Part shown: piece after piece, positions 10,842 through 24,658 of the stretch
Layout: each line of letters starts with the position of its first letter
Numbering within the stretch: position 1 is the stretch's first letter
From: Hetaerina americana
Lineage: Eukaryota; Arthropoda; Insecta; Odonata; Calopterygidae
Assembly: GCA_022747635.1 (NCBI GenBank)
Contig: JAKTNV010000010.1
Span: 41,391,027-41,455,026, forward strand
DNA: 64,000 nt
Direction of reading: 5' to 3'
Made by a program: the position numbers and the translations under genes
Notes under the pieces: generated by a model
Told to the model about the DNA's origin: nothing
Database searches by the model: none
What the model saw: only the letters and a program-made list of their open reading frames with translations

Positions 10842-11949
10842 GTAACACTTTCCTTGCCCCATATAAGAGGTCAATGATTTCTTGTGAAGCCCAAATGTAA
10901 TTTTTATGCCATCTACTCAATAACCTAGGGATTTCATAAAGTATAAAAAATGTTTGCCATGGGAAGACAGAAATTATAAAAAACGATCCTCTATACTTCA
11001 AAATTGAAATAAAAATTTGGATTAGAGCAAACACAATACAACATAATTATATTCAGAATAGTAAGTAGCATGTTAATATAATTTTCCAATGCAGTCTATG
11101 CTTGCATTGTGTCAGCAAGATTCTTTTATGCTCTAATGAGTTTTTTTTTCTGTAAAAACTTTTATCAATCGTCCTTTGTTAATATTCTTTGATCCCTTAC
11201 TCGTGTTACTTATCTGAGAGAGAAATAAAAAACAGTTTTATTAAATAACAGTTAACGTTAAAGAGCTATATTCGGAATAAATAATTGGACTGATTATGAT
11301 AATATTTTATATAAAATTTCCAATTAAATACACCTTGCAATTTGATAATAATGGCTTTGAATGTACTTGAAAACCCATGGAATTTCCAACCCTCTTGGCT
11401 GTTTAGATTCCTATAAAAAAGCAATTGTGTACCATGTACATTAATGTATTTATACATATTTAAGAAGAAATACATTTTCTAGCATTTTATTTAAAGATTA
11501 ACTAACATATAGGTACATAGTACTATGCTATGTCTCTTTTGTTCTAAGTAAAAGCAATTAACTCTACACAATATTCTCATGTATAATTTAACTAGCTCCA
11601 TTATAAAAGTTTGAACTGTGGAATGCCTATTTCTGCCGGTAATATCATTGGTCTTCTATTTTCCATTTTAGAACTGAAATCAGTTCAATAAAATTTTTAT
11701 GATACATTCATATACAATATTTATTGAATGAGAGTTACTCCTCTTTAATTATTAGATCTCATACCACAAGTATAAGAGTACTTTTTTACATATTTCATTG
11801 AGAATATTCTTTCTTATCATGCTTTCATTATTATGCAAATATATGCAAAAGCTCTAAAATTAAAAAACTACATAAAGACATGGGCCGAGACAGCCCAGAG
11901 AACTTAATGAATTACCAAACTCAGGTTTCTGGGTGAGCTGCCTAGATGA
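10842..11949. other. intron A-B, left part
   Basis: AT-rich intron sequence with no recognisable element. Short open frames on the minus strand carry no motifs. Confidence 0.5.
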
Positions 11950-13150
11950 TGATTTGGCTTCAGGAATGGGAGAAGTGCCCTTACTGTCATTGCAGTAATG
12001 AGGCATTAGTAAAAAGAAAAATTGAATATATTCAAGATGTAATTGTGTTTTTAATAAATTTAGAGAAGGCGATTGACCATGTAGAGTAGGCAAAGTCTTT
12101 GGAGATATTGAGGAATATGAGAGTGGACTGAAGGGATAGGCATCTTATATAATAATTGTACATGAATCAGATAGCAAAGATATTTTTTGTGCCGGGAGAA
12201 TCAGGATAGGGAGTAATTACTTGGGAATAGAAGTAGTGTTACCCTTTACCACCAGTACTTTTCAAATTAAACCCTGAGATATGTCAAGAGGTATATGGAA
12301 TAGGCTGGAGCTGGGGATAAAAGCTGGAGGCAAAATGATTAGACCAGGTTTGTAGATGATTAAGCACTATTTAGTCAGACTGAACACCAATTGCTGTTAT
12401 TATTGAATTCTTTATTATAAACAATGTAAGAAGCATGTGATAAAAATCAACCGCAAAAATGGAAGTAATGAGGTTGTCAGCAATTAAGAAAGCCTAAGTT
12501 AAATATTACGGTAGCAAGTGATAAACTAGAATAGGTGGAGTAGTTAATGTATTTGAATATCACCATAGAGAAAAAGGACCATAGTGGTGAGGACATAAAG
12601 AGAAGAATTGCATTATCAAAAGAGACATAAGAGAATTTTTGTAATTAGGTTTGAAGAAGATGATAGGTACACTAAGTAAAAAAATGATGAAAAGATTAGT
12701 GAAGTCTTTAATATGTGGCATAGTGCTTGAAGGATGAGAGAACTTAATATTGATGCAAGGATATTAGCATAGATTGTTGGGTTTTAGGATACAAGTGCGG
12801 CAATGATTGGAGAAAATCCAATTGGGTCGGACAGAGGGCAAGACAAATGCTGAGGTTTTAAATAGAGTGGGCAAAGAGAGAAAGTAACTGGAAGGAAATC
12901 GTGAATAGGTTGAGAAAGTGAATTGAAGAAATATTGAAAGGTTGTAATATGTTGAAGATCTTGACAACAGAGAGAGCATTAAGGTAGAAGAAGGAAGGGA
13001 GTGGATTTTTAAGACATTATGAAGGTATGCTGAAGTTACATTGAAATGAAAAAAGAAATAGGAGGCTCTCTTGATACTTACTTATAAATAGCCATTAGAA
13101 ACAATTCAAAAATCTACCTATAAAATAGGTAGCATACCTTGATTGATTGA
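11950..13150 (+). mobile_element. non-LTR retrotransposon (family L) in intron A-B, with 3' tail
   Basis: Decayed RT sequence starts with a GFRKGRGT-like box near 11955 and continues through a DLEKAIDHVE-like block (about 12055-12090) and an RVDWRDRHLI-like block (about 12120-12150). Later the DNA matches the C-terminal part of other copies (for example GGATACAAGTGCGGCAATG, then AGAGTGGGCAAAGAGAG). The 3' end is informative: a perfect 8-bp hairpin at 13114-13132 (CTACCTAT AAA ATAGGTAG) is followed by CATACCTTGATTGATTGATT. The antisense copy at 30440 ends with a similar tail, so this is the family terminus. Confidence 0.65.
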
Positions 13151-13311
13151 TTTCTTTTCCTATCCAAATAGTTATCATATTATAGAGAAAAATTGATCCT
13201 GTCATCTCTGGGAATTGAAACTGTTTCTGCCTAATATCAAGGATCATTTATCTCTTCTTATGCACAGATAATGCCAGTTGTATTAATTGATTAACCTGGT
13301 AGTACTTACAG

Positions 13312-13475
13312 TGCTTTCTTTCATTCCAATCAACTTAGTTCTGGTCCACCCATTCCACCATATGACTACAATGGATTTGCTGCACGGCTAGAATTTACAG
13401 AGATACCAGAAGAGCCCCCTATAACAGAAATACCAACAAGTTCTTCTACAAAGTCAGCAGAGCCAGGACTTTTGA
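13312..13475 (+). CDS. CUB-domain protein, exon B
   Basis: The first base completes the codon begun in exon A. The frame then finishes the first CUB domain with YDYNGFAARLEF, the usual final strand (YxGFxAxYxF-like). It continues as a Pro/Glu/Thr/Ser-rich linker (EIPEEPPITEIPTSSS) of about 30 residues. The donor is A/GTAGGT at 13476, chosen over GTATTT four bases later because only this one leaves a single base that matches exon C; the alternative would give a stop in the next exon. Confidence 0.85.
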
Positions 13476-14893
13476 GTAGGTATTTTATGGATAATATTTC
13501 ATGTGTGTGACAGTGAATTTATCAAGGCATAACTTTATGTGATTTATTAAAAATACATCCAGGCCCATGTATTGCTTAGCTGAAGTACTGCAAATGAAAT
13601 GGAAAAATACTAATATTTTATGACTGAATTATCTCTAGAACTTAAAAATAGATTTAAGCAGATAAGCATAATAGAATATACTAGCAGTGTCAGAATATGA
13701 AATTTTCTGGCAATGAAAACAGTGCTTACACATTATATCACTGTGTTTTTCACAATATGTAAGGAATCAATAGCTGACAAGAAAGATGAAAAATATTAAT
13801 TTGAACATAACAACCTAAATTGATTGGCATCATTCAATTATGTACCTGACATTCCATGAGAGGGGCTTTGAGGGGAGCCATAAATCATTACTGTATGTTA
13901 TTTAATAGGGAATTATAATAGAATGTAATTTGATAAACAAATCTTATCCCAATAGGGGACACATGGAGAAACCTATGCCAGCCAAAAGATTCATGTTCAG
14001 GTGTTGGACAGCTCATTTTTTTAATGGGTGCTCACCATGATTGGAATCAGAAGCGAGTTATTTGCTATCAAATTTTGTTTAGCTATGGTGAAAGCCCTAT
14101 CAAAGAATGGAATTAACAGAGTGGGAAAAATTTAGTTTATTACTCTCTCTTGGAATTTTAGCACAATGTACTTAATAGTTATATTACTTGTTATCAATTA
14201 TTTAAACCCTGTACTTGCAGGGTAGATTTTTATGCAATGTTAAAATCACTTAGGACTCAATGAGGGAATTCACTGAAAATTAAATTGTTTGTTTGAAACA
14301 TACTATTGCAACACTTTATTGCCTAAACTTGTAAAAGTAATTTTTTGTTTGCCTCTTCACATTTAAAATAATTTTTATGGCATAATTAAATGAAAAAGGG
14401 CTATCTATTTAGTCTTAGGCATAAAAGAATCAGAATAGAATAAAAAATGCTAGGTACTATTAATTTATTACATTGCTTCTATAAGTATATAAATAATAAT
14501 TAGGTACTATAAATACTAATTACTCCATATACTTCTATCCTCCCATACACAGTGATTAGTATGATTTTAATAGTACCTTATTAGAGAAAGAGTGGTTGGG
14601 ATATAATTTATCAGTGCATATTCCATATGTGGTCTAAAGACGACCATTAGGATACTTATTCTAACTCAACAATTTCACTTCAGAATTTTTGTCTATCTGT
14701 CCAAACATTTTAGGACCATTTTCTACAATTATACTAATATCAATTTATTGGGTTGAGCCTACAGAGGTTATAATCAATGACTTTATAAACCCATCAAATA
14801 TTTTACTGTATCTATAGAAGGCTTTATTTTATTTACATAATTATTAATATCCGTTTATCTCATTTGTTTTTCAATCGCTTGGCCTGCCTTCAG
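13476..14893. other. intron B-C
   Basis: 1418 bp of AT-rich sequence ending CTGCCTTCAG. Nothing else recognised. Confidence 0.6.
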
Positions 14894-15122
14894 TGGATGA
14901 GACCCGAACTGTTCCCAGGCGCATTCCAAACACCATCTGTGATTATGTGTATTATGGGAACATAACAAGGTCAGGCCAGTTTGATACCAGAACTAAAGGA
15001 TGGCTGCAGATACCTGCTAACCTGGGTTCTTCATCAGAATCTGCTCCAATTACATGTAAACTTGTATTCTATGGGAAGAATTCAGATATAGTTCACATGT
15101 CACTTTTTAGCTTTGATTTAAG
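14894..15122 (+). CDS. CUB-domain protein, exon C (second CUB domain begins)
   Basis: Begins in the middle of a codon (A from exon B plus TG gives Met), so the apparent GTG start inside it is not a translation start. It encodes NTICDYVYYGNI, a Cys-containing first CUB strand. It continues with a less typical insertion rich in Ser (GSSSESAPITCKLVFYG) and ends VHMSLFSFDLR, a hydrophobic strand like the I-x-L-x-F-x-x-F-D-L core of CUB domains. The donor is AG/GTAAGC, leaving two bases. Confidence 0.88.
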
Positions 15123-15735
15123 GTAAGCTTCCTGGATGACTATTTTTTATTAAGGACATAATTTTGAGATAATTTTCTGGCACATAAGTTGGCCTTAAGT
15201 TATAAAATTGAAAATGCAAAGAAAAATCTGAGGTGACCTAAAATTAACCAGAATAAAAAATGTCATCAAATGAAGTTCAGAATTCATTAAATTCTGTATT
15301 TGATATGTTCTGCTGAAAAATTAAATATTTACGAGATAGATCTTGGTGTTTGAGTACATGTTGCATATTTAAAGGAGTTTTTTCTATGAAAATTTTTTCT
15401 GATTCAAGCAGTTTTAAACTCTGCTGCCTAAGTATTTAATTTAAATATTTATGAAAAAACAGGGTGAGCAAAACTCCAGTGGATACTCAGACATTTGAAG
15501 CAAATATATCCTATTATGAAGAACAATACTAAGTCTGATCACATTATCTATAGTAAAGGTTATATTTGAAAAATAAAATTTTTCTTTGCAAAAATTTAGT
15601 AGGCAGCTATAATTTGGTGTACATCCAACTCATACATCATTAAAATACATCCCACCCTAATACTTATGTGGTACCATAATGTGAATTTGGGAACTTACAT
15701 GAATGTAATTAGCTGGGTATCTACTTTTGTTTTAG
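15123..15735. other. intron C-D
   Basis: 613 bp, AT-rich, with a pyrimidine tract (ACTTTTGTTTTAG) before exon D. No other feature. Confidence 0.6.
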
Positions 15736-15852
15736 GGCAGCTGCATGCGAATCATCAATTGAGATTTTTGATGGAAAATTAGGCAAAAATAGTAAGTGTG
15801 TCCAAAAGATATGCAGTCCATTAACAAGAAGTGCTGAAGATCGACAGGATAA
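15736..15852 (+). CDS. CUB-domain protein, exon D (second CUB domain, middle)
   Basis: Encodes AAACESSIEIFDGKLG followed by CVQKICSPLTRS. These are the central CUB features: a Cys, an I-x-I-F-DG turn, and a second Cys pair before the serine-rich loop. In exons C-E, Cys in this exon should pair as in other CUB domains (inference). It ends D plus two bases before GTAAGT. Confidence 0.88.
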
Positions 15853-16879
15853 GTAAGTTTTCCATGGTATATTTTTTTAATGAAATTATGAGGATGACTT
15901 TAAAGGTACATTAAGGTCATACAGAAGAGATTCACGTTGTTAATTATTAGCTTTATTAATTGAAATTCATGGTTCATAGTAGTTCCTTTTCACTGGAGTT
16001 TCAATAACATCTATGCAACTTCAAAAGACAGAAAGTGCAGACATTGGGTCTCCGAAAAATTAAAGCATGTTAACAAGTCCTGCAGTTGTCAGTTGGTAAT
16101 GCAAAGCTTAAGGCCAATGATTTGCAAATTCGATAACATTTTAATTGATATATTTAAAACAAGCCTCTATATTTTAAGCTACAAGGCTTTGTAAAATGAT
16201 TTTGATTTTTGATAAATGAGCAATATTCAACAAATATTGAAGCCATAATACAAAAATCATTTGGAACCAGTTCCAGGCAAGGGATGCCTCATATTTATTT
16301 TGAAGGGAGGGAAATTTTCTAGTGATGGCAATTGGTAAGCCACATATGCTAATGTGATTGACTGGAAATGGCTAGCATTGCCCCCTCTTTCCACAGTATT
16401 CACTATTTACATAAGTAGAACAGAATTCCATTGTTTCCTAAACCATTACACAGTATTGAGCAGCATTGGCTCAAGATTTTCTTATACCTGAAATAAAGAA
16501 ATAATTTGAAGGCTATGGAAGGCTGGGAAAAAAAGGTGTCTTTAATATAGTGGGATGCTGGAAGTTTATATAGGAATGAAAGTTGTGGGTGAATGTCATG
16601 AAAAATACTTTCATGACTATCATAAGTAAGTATTTAAAATCTTAGGAACAGAAAAACATGTATTAAAAATGTATCAATGTGGCAGAGACAAAATAAGTAT
16701 GCAAGGCAGGGATAGGCAGTATAAAATAACTTAATAAAATGAATTAAAGTTTCCTGAATTAACGTAAAAGGTTTTTTTCCATTTTACCCAACACAGAAGG
16801 GAATGGTGTGAAGTGTATGTCTGTTATCCAGTTTGCAATGCATTTTTGGGTCAAATTTAAACTATAGTTATCAACCTTG
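15853..16879. other. intron D-E, left part
   Basis: AT-rich intron; nothing recognised before the SINE-like segment. Confidence 0.5.
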
Positions 16880-17070
16880 TGCTAGCTCTTTTCCATGTGC
16901 CATCAATGGTTGACCAGGACAATCTGGTCCCTGAAAAATCGCATGGTTTGGTGGAACTGAGCATGCCCAGAGGTGAATTCCAGATACCTGAAATGAAACC
17001 CAAACCATATGTTTAGTAGCTCAGCACTTTCCCCACTGGACTACCACATCCTCAGGCCATATTTACAATA
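16880..17070 (-). mobile_element. diverged tRNA-derived SINE (family B), antisense
   Basis: It parallels the better copy at 48094-48343. CCTGAAAAATCGCATGGTTT matches CCCGAAAAATCACATAGCTT there, followed by GTGGAACTGAGCATGCCCAGA and ending in CACTGGACTACCACATCCTC, which matches CCTGGACTACCGCGGCCC. The tRNA-like head is therefore on the minus strand. Heavily mutated. Confidence 0.55.
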
Positions 17071-17719
17071 TACAAAAGAAAATATCAAAACCTTTTGTCG
17101 GAACAAGCACCATTTTGTGAAAGTATTTAAGCTAATGCTTTTAGATGAAATTTTTTGGATGCTTGAGACATCTACCTGGACATCCATATAAAATCAAGAA
17201 TTCATGGAATTAGTTGCCTTATCTTTTAACTGCATGAGGAATGTTTTATGCGGATGGGATGTATATTATGAATAGACATGAGCATAATTAATAATAATGG
17301 TCATGCTTTATTCACTATACGTAAGTTCAGCACAGTTTTTTCTTAAAACAAAAAATGTGTATCGATTTCTCAGTGTACACCTCATGAAAAAAGGTTATTT
17401 TTATTACAAGTGGGCATTTAACAAAGCAACAATTTCGACATGTTTACAAAATGCACTAAATTCACCCACAGAGTACTAAGGTTTAATGAACAGGTATGCT
17501 TGAAGTTTATGCTTGAAAGCATTTGAAGGAGATGTATTCAAGTCAGAAGGAAGCAGGTTAAAAAATTTTACTATTATTTAGTAATATAGTTATTATTTAG
17601 TATATTAAAATATTACTATTATTTATTATAATTACTATCTTTGGTAGTAATTAAAAGATTATATTGTGTGTATTTATTATGATTTATTGATTTTTTATAC
17701 TGCTTTCTATTTTTTCTAG
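17071..17719. other. intron D-E, right part
   Basis: AT-rich, with a TATTTAGTA-type low-complexity stretch at about 17565-17640. Ends TTTTTTCTAG before exon E. Confidence 0.5.
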
Positions 17720-17832
17720 TTTTTCAGAACACAAATCAATAGTGTCCACAGGTAATGTCCTCACAATTGTCTTTCATCGAGGGCTTGATTTAATCAAAGA
17801 ATTTCTTGAAGGAGCCTTTCTTTTTCATGATG
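17720..17832 (+). CDS. CUB-domain protein, exon E (second CUB domain, end)
   Basis: Completes an Asn codon and continues FSEHKSIVSTGNVLTIVFHRG, the typical late CUB strand (S-x-G-N-x-L-T-I-x-F). It then reads LDLIKEFLEGAFLFHD, which ends the domain. One base is carried into exon F. Splice signals: CTAG acceptor, GATG/GTATGT donor. Confidence 0.88.
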
Positions 17833-18028
17833 GTATGTATTGGTTTTTAAATCATAAGCTGTCTTAAATAAATACTGTGGTTGTTTAAAGAAAATAACAG
17901 TAACTAAGTAATTTTAATTTTTAATGAACGTGATGAGCTTACAGTGAGGGAACAATACTGAAACGCATGTCAGTCTGTGGAATGTGTCTATGTGAATTCA
18001 TCATTTATCTTAAATTGTAGAGTTGGCA

Positions 18029-18943
<915 letters not shown>

Positions 18944-19149
18944 AGCGTCTAGAAGGCACTTTGCAACCCTCCACCCTCTGTGATGTTGTTTATGATGGTG
19001 CTAAGAGAAGAGGCAAGGATATGAAAAAGGAGGGTCCTTTTGCTGAACCTGTAGCAGGTCGATCCCATCAACTACTTTGGAATGTTGAAGGCCCATTACG
19101 ATGCTCGCAGAGATTTGACCTTGCCAAAGGACAAACCATCACCCTCAAG
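18944..19149 (+). CDS. CUB-domain protein, exon F (third CUB-like domain begins)
   Basis: Completes a Glu codon, then RLEGTLQPSTLCDVVYDG with the opening Cys of a further CUB-like module. A Lys-rich loop (KRRGKDMKKEG) follows, then SHQLLWNVEGPLRCSQRFDL. W-x-(V/I) and the C-x-x-x-F-D-L pattern correspond to the usual W-x-I and F-x-L strands. It ends AKGQTITLK at phase 0 before GTAAGC. Confidence 0.87.
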
Positions 19150-19259
19150 GTAAGCACATTATTCTTCTTATAGAATAAAATGATTGCCATTTTTTATTTG
19201 CCTGTTAAGGCTTTATGAGTACTTCTAGGACTCAACTAATGTTGAATTCACCGGAAAAA

Positions 19260-19460
19260 TGTGATTAATATTAATATTAACAAGAAAAATAATGATGTTT
19301 ATGAAAAGGAAGAAGGCTAAGCTCAATTTTAAACTGGGAGGGCAAAAACTAAAGCAGGTGGTGGTACCTATCTTGGAAGCGTTTCGGACCAAGATGGCCA
19401 AGATAACTGGAACATTAAAAGGGAATTGTATTAGGCAAAGAAGCTTGTTGATGATTGCAT
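19260..19460 (+). mobile_element. short non-LTR (family L) fragment in intron F-G
   Basis: GGAAGAAGGCTAAGCTCAAT then AACTGGGAGGGCAAAAACTA and CTTGGAAGCGTTTCGGACCA parallel 29540-29680 of the better copy. It covers the region just after the RT catalytic block. Truncated at both ends. Confidence 0.65.
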
Positions 19461-20029
19461 AATTAGATTAATTCATCATTTCTCCCACCTTTGCAATTTA
19501 TATGAAATGTATGTACACTTATATACAAGTATGTAGTCAGAACTGTTGGCAAAATAATATACAGTATTTTTAAAAGTATCCATTGCATTGTTATTTAACA
19601 AAGAGATATGTAATTTTAGAATGAGTTTACTCCCATTCCATCATTCACTTTCTACTCATCACCTCATTACTTAAGCATAATTCTGTACTGGAACCACCTT
19701 AGTGAATACCAAGTCATGATGTTGGGTAGTCTTGCAAAAATGGTATGCCATTCAAATATGCTTTTTTTGCATAAGTGATGTAATATCATCATAAGATCTT
19801 AGTTGTCATCAAATAAGGATAATTATAGTTTCATTATTTTGGTTAGTGTTAACCCTGTGAATCAATATGAAAATATTTTTTGATTCTCATCCAAAAATGA
19901 TGATTCAAACCCAGACAAATGTGAAATTTGAAGTCATAAAATATACTTTATCTGAGTTAAGTAATATCTTATCATTTCCATCCATACTTCAATGTACACT
20001 AAAAACTCATTTTTTTACTACTTGGACAG

Positions 20030-20239
20030 TTTACTTCAGCAGAGAGATTGGTCAGTGATCCACACTGCAACACTCGCTGTCAGACTGAGAATGGAGGAGG
20101 AGGCATAATGGATGAAGACCTTGGAGGTGGATGTTCATGCATGACAAACCTGATTCCTCTGTCACAAATGGACCATTTGCTAATCCTTGCTGCTGATGGG
20201 TCAGGAAGTCAGGTTTCCTGCCTCTGTGGTGATTTTCAC
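20030..20239 (+). CDS. CUB-domain protein, exon G (cysteine-rich third domain)
   Basis: Phase-0 exon of 70 codons. It starts FTSAERLVSDPHCNTRCQTE, continues with a Gly/Asp-rich loop (NGGGGIMDEDLGGGCSCM), then LSQMDHLLILAADG, and ends VSCLCGDFH. The six cysteines are more than a canonical CUB domain carries, so the third module is either a divergent CUB with an inserted disulfide-rich loop or a separate small domain. Donor is CAC/GTAAGT. Confidence 0.87.
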
Positions 20240-21649
20240 GTAAGTAGGCAAACACTTATTTTCTGGAATGAAATAGGCCTTCTATAAGAAAAAATCTACT
20301 TCCAAGGTTAGGTACATGCATGGTCTGTGATAACAAAAAGGTAAATATAAAAGAGAATAGTACCTCAATTTAATATCAATAAATATTTTTATGCTCAATA
20401 AACACAAATAACACTGGTGATATTTCCATGCTTTTTACATATATATCTTCACTATTTAAATATTTATATTTAGTTACATAAAGTTAAAGTTAATTTCATA
20501 CTCAAAACTTTTTCAGGCATTTCTCAATTAAGAGTGTTTTGCCTTTTTAAGGTGACCCATGGTGGTTCATACATTAGCGTAGATAAACTATTAAAAATTC
20601 ATTGGATATGCTACTCCATGTCCAAAACAAGATGCAAAACCTCTCATTGCCGGCCTATATACGATATCTATAAGACTACAAAATATATTTGGGTCTGAGT
20701 ACTAAAAGGTCTGACATATTACTTTTTATGAACCATCAATTGTTTTTGATTTTTCCATAACCAATATTTGTATTATCTCATTATGATATGCAAAGCTGAA
20801 GATTTTTTTAAATTAAGAAACTATAAGGGTATTTCTTACGAACATTAAGCTGCAGTGATGGTTAAAATTTTAAAATCTAGATTGTAATTTTTTCTAATAT
20901 AGCAGTTCTTATCTTTATAATACTTTTTCACTGATTTTTTCAAAGATTTTTACTATAGTCCATTCAAGCATAATTCTTGCTCAAATTGCTTTGAACTCTA
21001 TTAAATTTGATACTTGATGTGGTGGTTTTAGAGTTGATTTAGCAAAAGCATAAAATTAAAATTTTATCTGATATATCCAAATTAAATTTGGGTTGTAAAT
21101 AGGGATCTCCTGAAATCATCGTGAGGATTCTGCTGCTGATTTTTCTGTGATAGAAGAGTTTTCACACATTTTTTACAATGAGACAATTCATGTCTTATGC
21201 TAAATTTATTATAAAATTCTTGGAGGCCTCAGACAATATTTTATCAATGTAACATATACTAGCCCTAAGTCAAATGCTGCATGTAATTAATTTTACCCTA
21301 CTTAAACCTTTTCAGTTATACTACTTGAGATGGATAAAAGGTTTTAGGTGTAGTTTCATCTCAAAGAATTATAAGATGTTGTGCACTGTTAATTCTGGTT
21401 CTCACACTTTATAATTACATGCAATTATAGTAATCATTTATACTCATTTAATTTCTATGTATTTCAAATCATCACTCAGTTTCTGAATATGATTGAAAGA
21501 CCAAGAGAAAATTACTAAAATAAAAATGTACAGAGCCTCAATTATTATTGTGGAAATGTAGTGCATATAATAGAATCCCAATTATTTCCATATGTTCATT
21601 TTACACATTCAGTTTTTGTTGACTAATTCAGATCCAAATTTATTAATAG
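20240..21649. other. intron G-H
   Basis: 1410 bp, AT-rich, nothing recognised. Confidence 0.55.
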
Positions 21650-21806
21650 CATGTGTTGCCAATTGCTGTGAAGAGTACAACAAGTCTATTAGTGGAATAC
21701 AGAGTATCACACTTCAGTTGGACAGCTAGAGGATTTGGTTATAAAGGAACATATAAATTTGATGATGAAAATTCATGTGGAGAGAGGATTAAGACTGAGC
21801 CTTCAG
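21650..21806 (+). CDS. CUB-domain protein, exon H (third domain ends)
   Basis: Phase-0 start after ATTAATAG. Encodes HVLPIAVKSTTSLLVEYRVS, a hydrophobic strand, then FSWTARGFGYKGTYKFDDEN. The G-F-x-Y-K-G-x-Y-x-F pattern is the classical last strand of a CUB domain (GFxAxYxF). A Cys follows (NSCGER). One base is left before GTAATT. Confidence 0.88.
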
Positions 21807-24236
21807 GTAATTTGCATTGAGCTTGCATTAAGTTTCTTCTGGATTAGTTTCATGAAAACAATCTTTAATTAAAATGCAAATTTGTGTTTTTGAATGGAAG
21901 ATGTGAATTAATGCTGCACTAAAGGATAATACAGGTATGATATCAAGTACAGCGCTTGTTTGCATATGCAATTGAGTTACAAGAATATTTTGCTGGCACA
22001 ACACCCTAAATACTGAAATTCAAGTGCATAAAAGAGTAGGATTCCATATTTTTATTAATTTATTTTTATTAATTTATTTTTATTTCCCATAGTTTTTATC
22101 ATGGATGAGAATAATAGTTTCTACTTGGTGTGAGTGAACTGATGAGGAGCTGTTCTGTTGAATCCTAAATACTAACTATTGTTTCTTTTATTTGAACCAT
22201 CGAACCATTCCAATGAATAATCATTAAATTTTTTACAGAGCTGAAATGACTTTTCTTATAAAAATAAGTGAAGTATAACAATTATTCTTAAACATATTAG
22301 TTCAAGTTGTAAGTACTACTAGTTCTGGATGCCTAGCTAAAACTTATCCACTGCTATACACTGGCTTCAACTTTTATAACTGTAATTGAAATATAGTTTG
22401 TACCCAGTCATGGTTTACTATTGAACCTTTGTTTCGTCTGACTTCCTTCTAAAAGGCTTCAGGATTCATAGCCAATGGATTATGGTGAAAAAAGAAGCTA
22501 GGTATTTTCTGTGTCAATATTCACCAAATTTTTTTAATTAGGGCCATCGAGAAGTTTTTTTGTATGCATAAATAGTAATTTTAATAATAATTTAAAAAAT
22601 TAATGACACATGAATATTTGAAAGTCAGAGATTAGTGACCAGAATGCATTAGTATTGCTAATAAAAAATTAGCAGGAGCACTATTTCAGTCATATACTGT
22701 ACAAGCATAACTACTTGGCATATTTTTCTGCCAACTGACAAAAAGTAAGGGAACCACTGGATATGGATAAATCTTTTTAACTATTTTCACAAATTTATTT
22801 CTGAAAAATGGGAAACCTGAAAATTAGAGCCTATTTTAGTGTGATTTAAGTATCTGAAAAGCTAAATGTTATCTGAATAATCGCTAAAAATTTGTTGGTT
22901 GTTGTGTGGTTTGATTTTAAACATGTAACAACTGGTAGAGAAAAAGTGATATGCTTGTATGGGAACTAACAAGATTTGCTATAAAAAATAACTAGGAGAA
23001 GAAGGGATGTCATGCATATATATTAAACAAGGCACATGGAATATAATGTTATTAAAATTGATACTTGTGGTTCAGAGTTGTAGGAAAAGTTAATGATGAT
23101 ATGCAGGGCAGCCGGAATGTTGGCTTGATGAAGAATAAGATAACTAATAAGTCCGTGAGAAAATATAAGTCATTGCCTTGGGTCCATATGAAATTTGGTA
23201 TTTAAAAGGCTTTGATTGGTCATATTTTTATGCACTAATGAACGATGATGATGATGAATACTCTCATCAATTGTGTTTGTTCTAAATTGTTTTCTAAATA
23301 TAAGAAATGCTTTCATAATATTTTTAATATGTGTATGATGTAATACATTTTTTTTAAGAATATATACATTTTTAATTGCAGCAGTTCATCCATAATAATC
23401 ATTAATTTTTGATATTATTAATTGATTATATATACTTTATTCTGAAGTGGCTTTATGTATAGGTTAATGCTAGTGTTTGGATATTGGCTGAAGCAAGTAA
23501 TTGAAAGCAAACCTAAATTCATCTTCATATAGACTGAAATATATAAGTTAGCCCAAAATATCAAAATAGATTTGACTGTGTACCTATCCTGTTAGAGCAA
23601 AATATTTGGACAAGGTCACCATCTAATATTTTCAGGCAGATAATTGAAAATAGCATCAATATTGTGGTAATGTTACCATGAATTTTGTGCATGCTGTGTA
23701 CACAGTAAATCCTTTACCATGTCAGTGTTGCTTCAGCATTGTTGAGAACCTTCTCCCCCACTTGCAAGAATGAAAGACGTATACTATGTCGGTCTGGTGT
23801 TGTTGAAAGAATGGCGCCAAGAGTTAGACTCCTTTTTGATGGATTCCCCTAATGTAAATTCCTTGCTTCATTGCTATTTCCATTCTATGCTCTCTTTCTC
23901 ACCTTATTTAGTTTTAACCCCACATTTGAATAAGTCAATTTATGTATTTTTTGCATTTTTGTACATTTTAATGCACATGTAAGGAGGATGAAATTTTTAA
24001 TGCTCTCATGCTTGAGTTTAATATGTTGGAACTATCATATTTAGAAGCAATTTTGGAGAAAAAAATTTGAAAGAGAGTTTTAAATTTATGGTAAGGTATT
24101 GATAACCTAGCGAAGCCTGGTAATTCCAATGTTGTCAATAAATAGAAACCTTGCGTTAATAACATATGGTTAAATTACCATTGTAATCATGCCATTATCT
24201 ATTTGATAAATCTGCTATCCTAACATTCTTTTTAAG
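21807..24236. other. intron H-I
   Basis: 2430 bp of AT-rich sequence with TTATTTTTA-type simple repeats near 22050-22085. A minor stretch of G+C-richer sequence at about 23740-23900 has an open frame of 70 codons with no recognisable motif. Confidence 0.5.
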
Positions 24237-24371
24237 GTTCCATTGACTCCAAAACCAAAATGAAAGCTCTACCTGCAGCTGTAAGGAATTATTACCATGA
24301 ATCATGTACTTGGCTTTTGCATTCAAATGTGGAACGTCAGCTAACAATTGAAATGTATACTTCTGAAAATA
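24237..24371 (+). CDS. CUB-domain protein, exon I (fourth CUB-like domain begins)
   Basis: Completes a Gly codon, then SIDSKTKMKALPAAVRNYYH. It continues ESCTWLLHSNVERQLTIEMY, matching C-x-W-x-(I/L) and the following L-x-I-x-(F/M) strands of CUB domains. Ends with one base of a Lys codon before GTAAGT. Only a 115-bp intron separates it from exon J. Confidence 0.88.
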
Positions 24372-24486
24372 GTAAGTAATTTTAAAAGGATGCCAAAACA
24401 AGAATAAAACTGTGGAATTTTATAAAAATACCATTTAAATAGAATGATTATTATGTTGGTGTTATTGATAAATTTCTATTTCATAG

Positions 24487-24658
24487 AACCTTGCAATGTG
24501 TGGAATGTGACTATTCTGCAATACAGAGAGAGTATGGTACAGGAAGAATTGGATAGAATAAGGGAGGACAGGGTGGGACAAATTTTGCATACATTTTGTC
24601 CAAAACAAAGGAAAAAGATACTTAAACTTCCATGGAGGCAAAACAATGTCTTTATCAG
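24487..24658 (+). CDS. CUB-domain protein, exon J
   Basis: Encodes KPCNVWNVTILQY, then a charged segment (EELDRIREDRVGQ), then ILHTFCPKQRKK and WRQNNVFIR. Cys positions fit the second disulfide of a CUB domain, and NNVFIRL (completed in exon K) fits the N-x-V-x-I-x-L strand. The charged insert is unusual for the family. Two bases are left before GTAATT. Confidence 0.88.

Noticed and set aside
14893..15126. Independent small gene starting at 14893
   Set aside because: The apparent start lies across a splice acceptor; splice phase, donor and domain content show it is an internal exon of the CUB gene.
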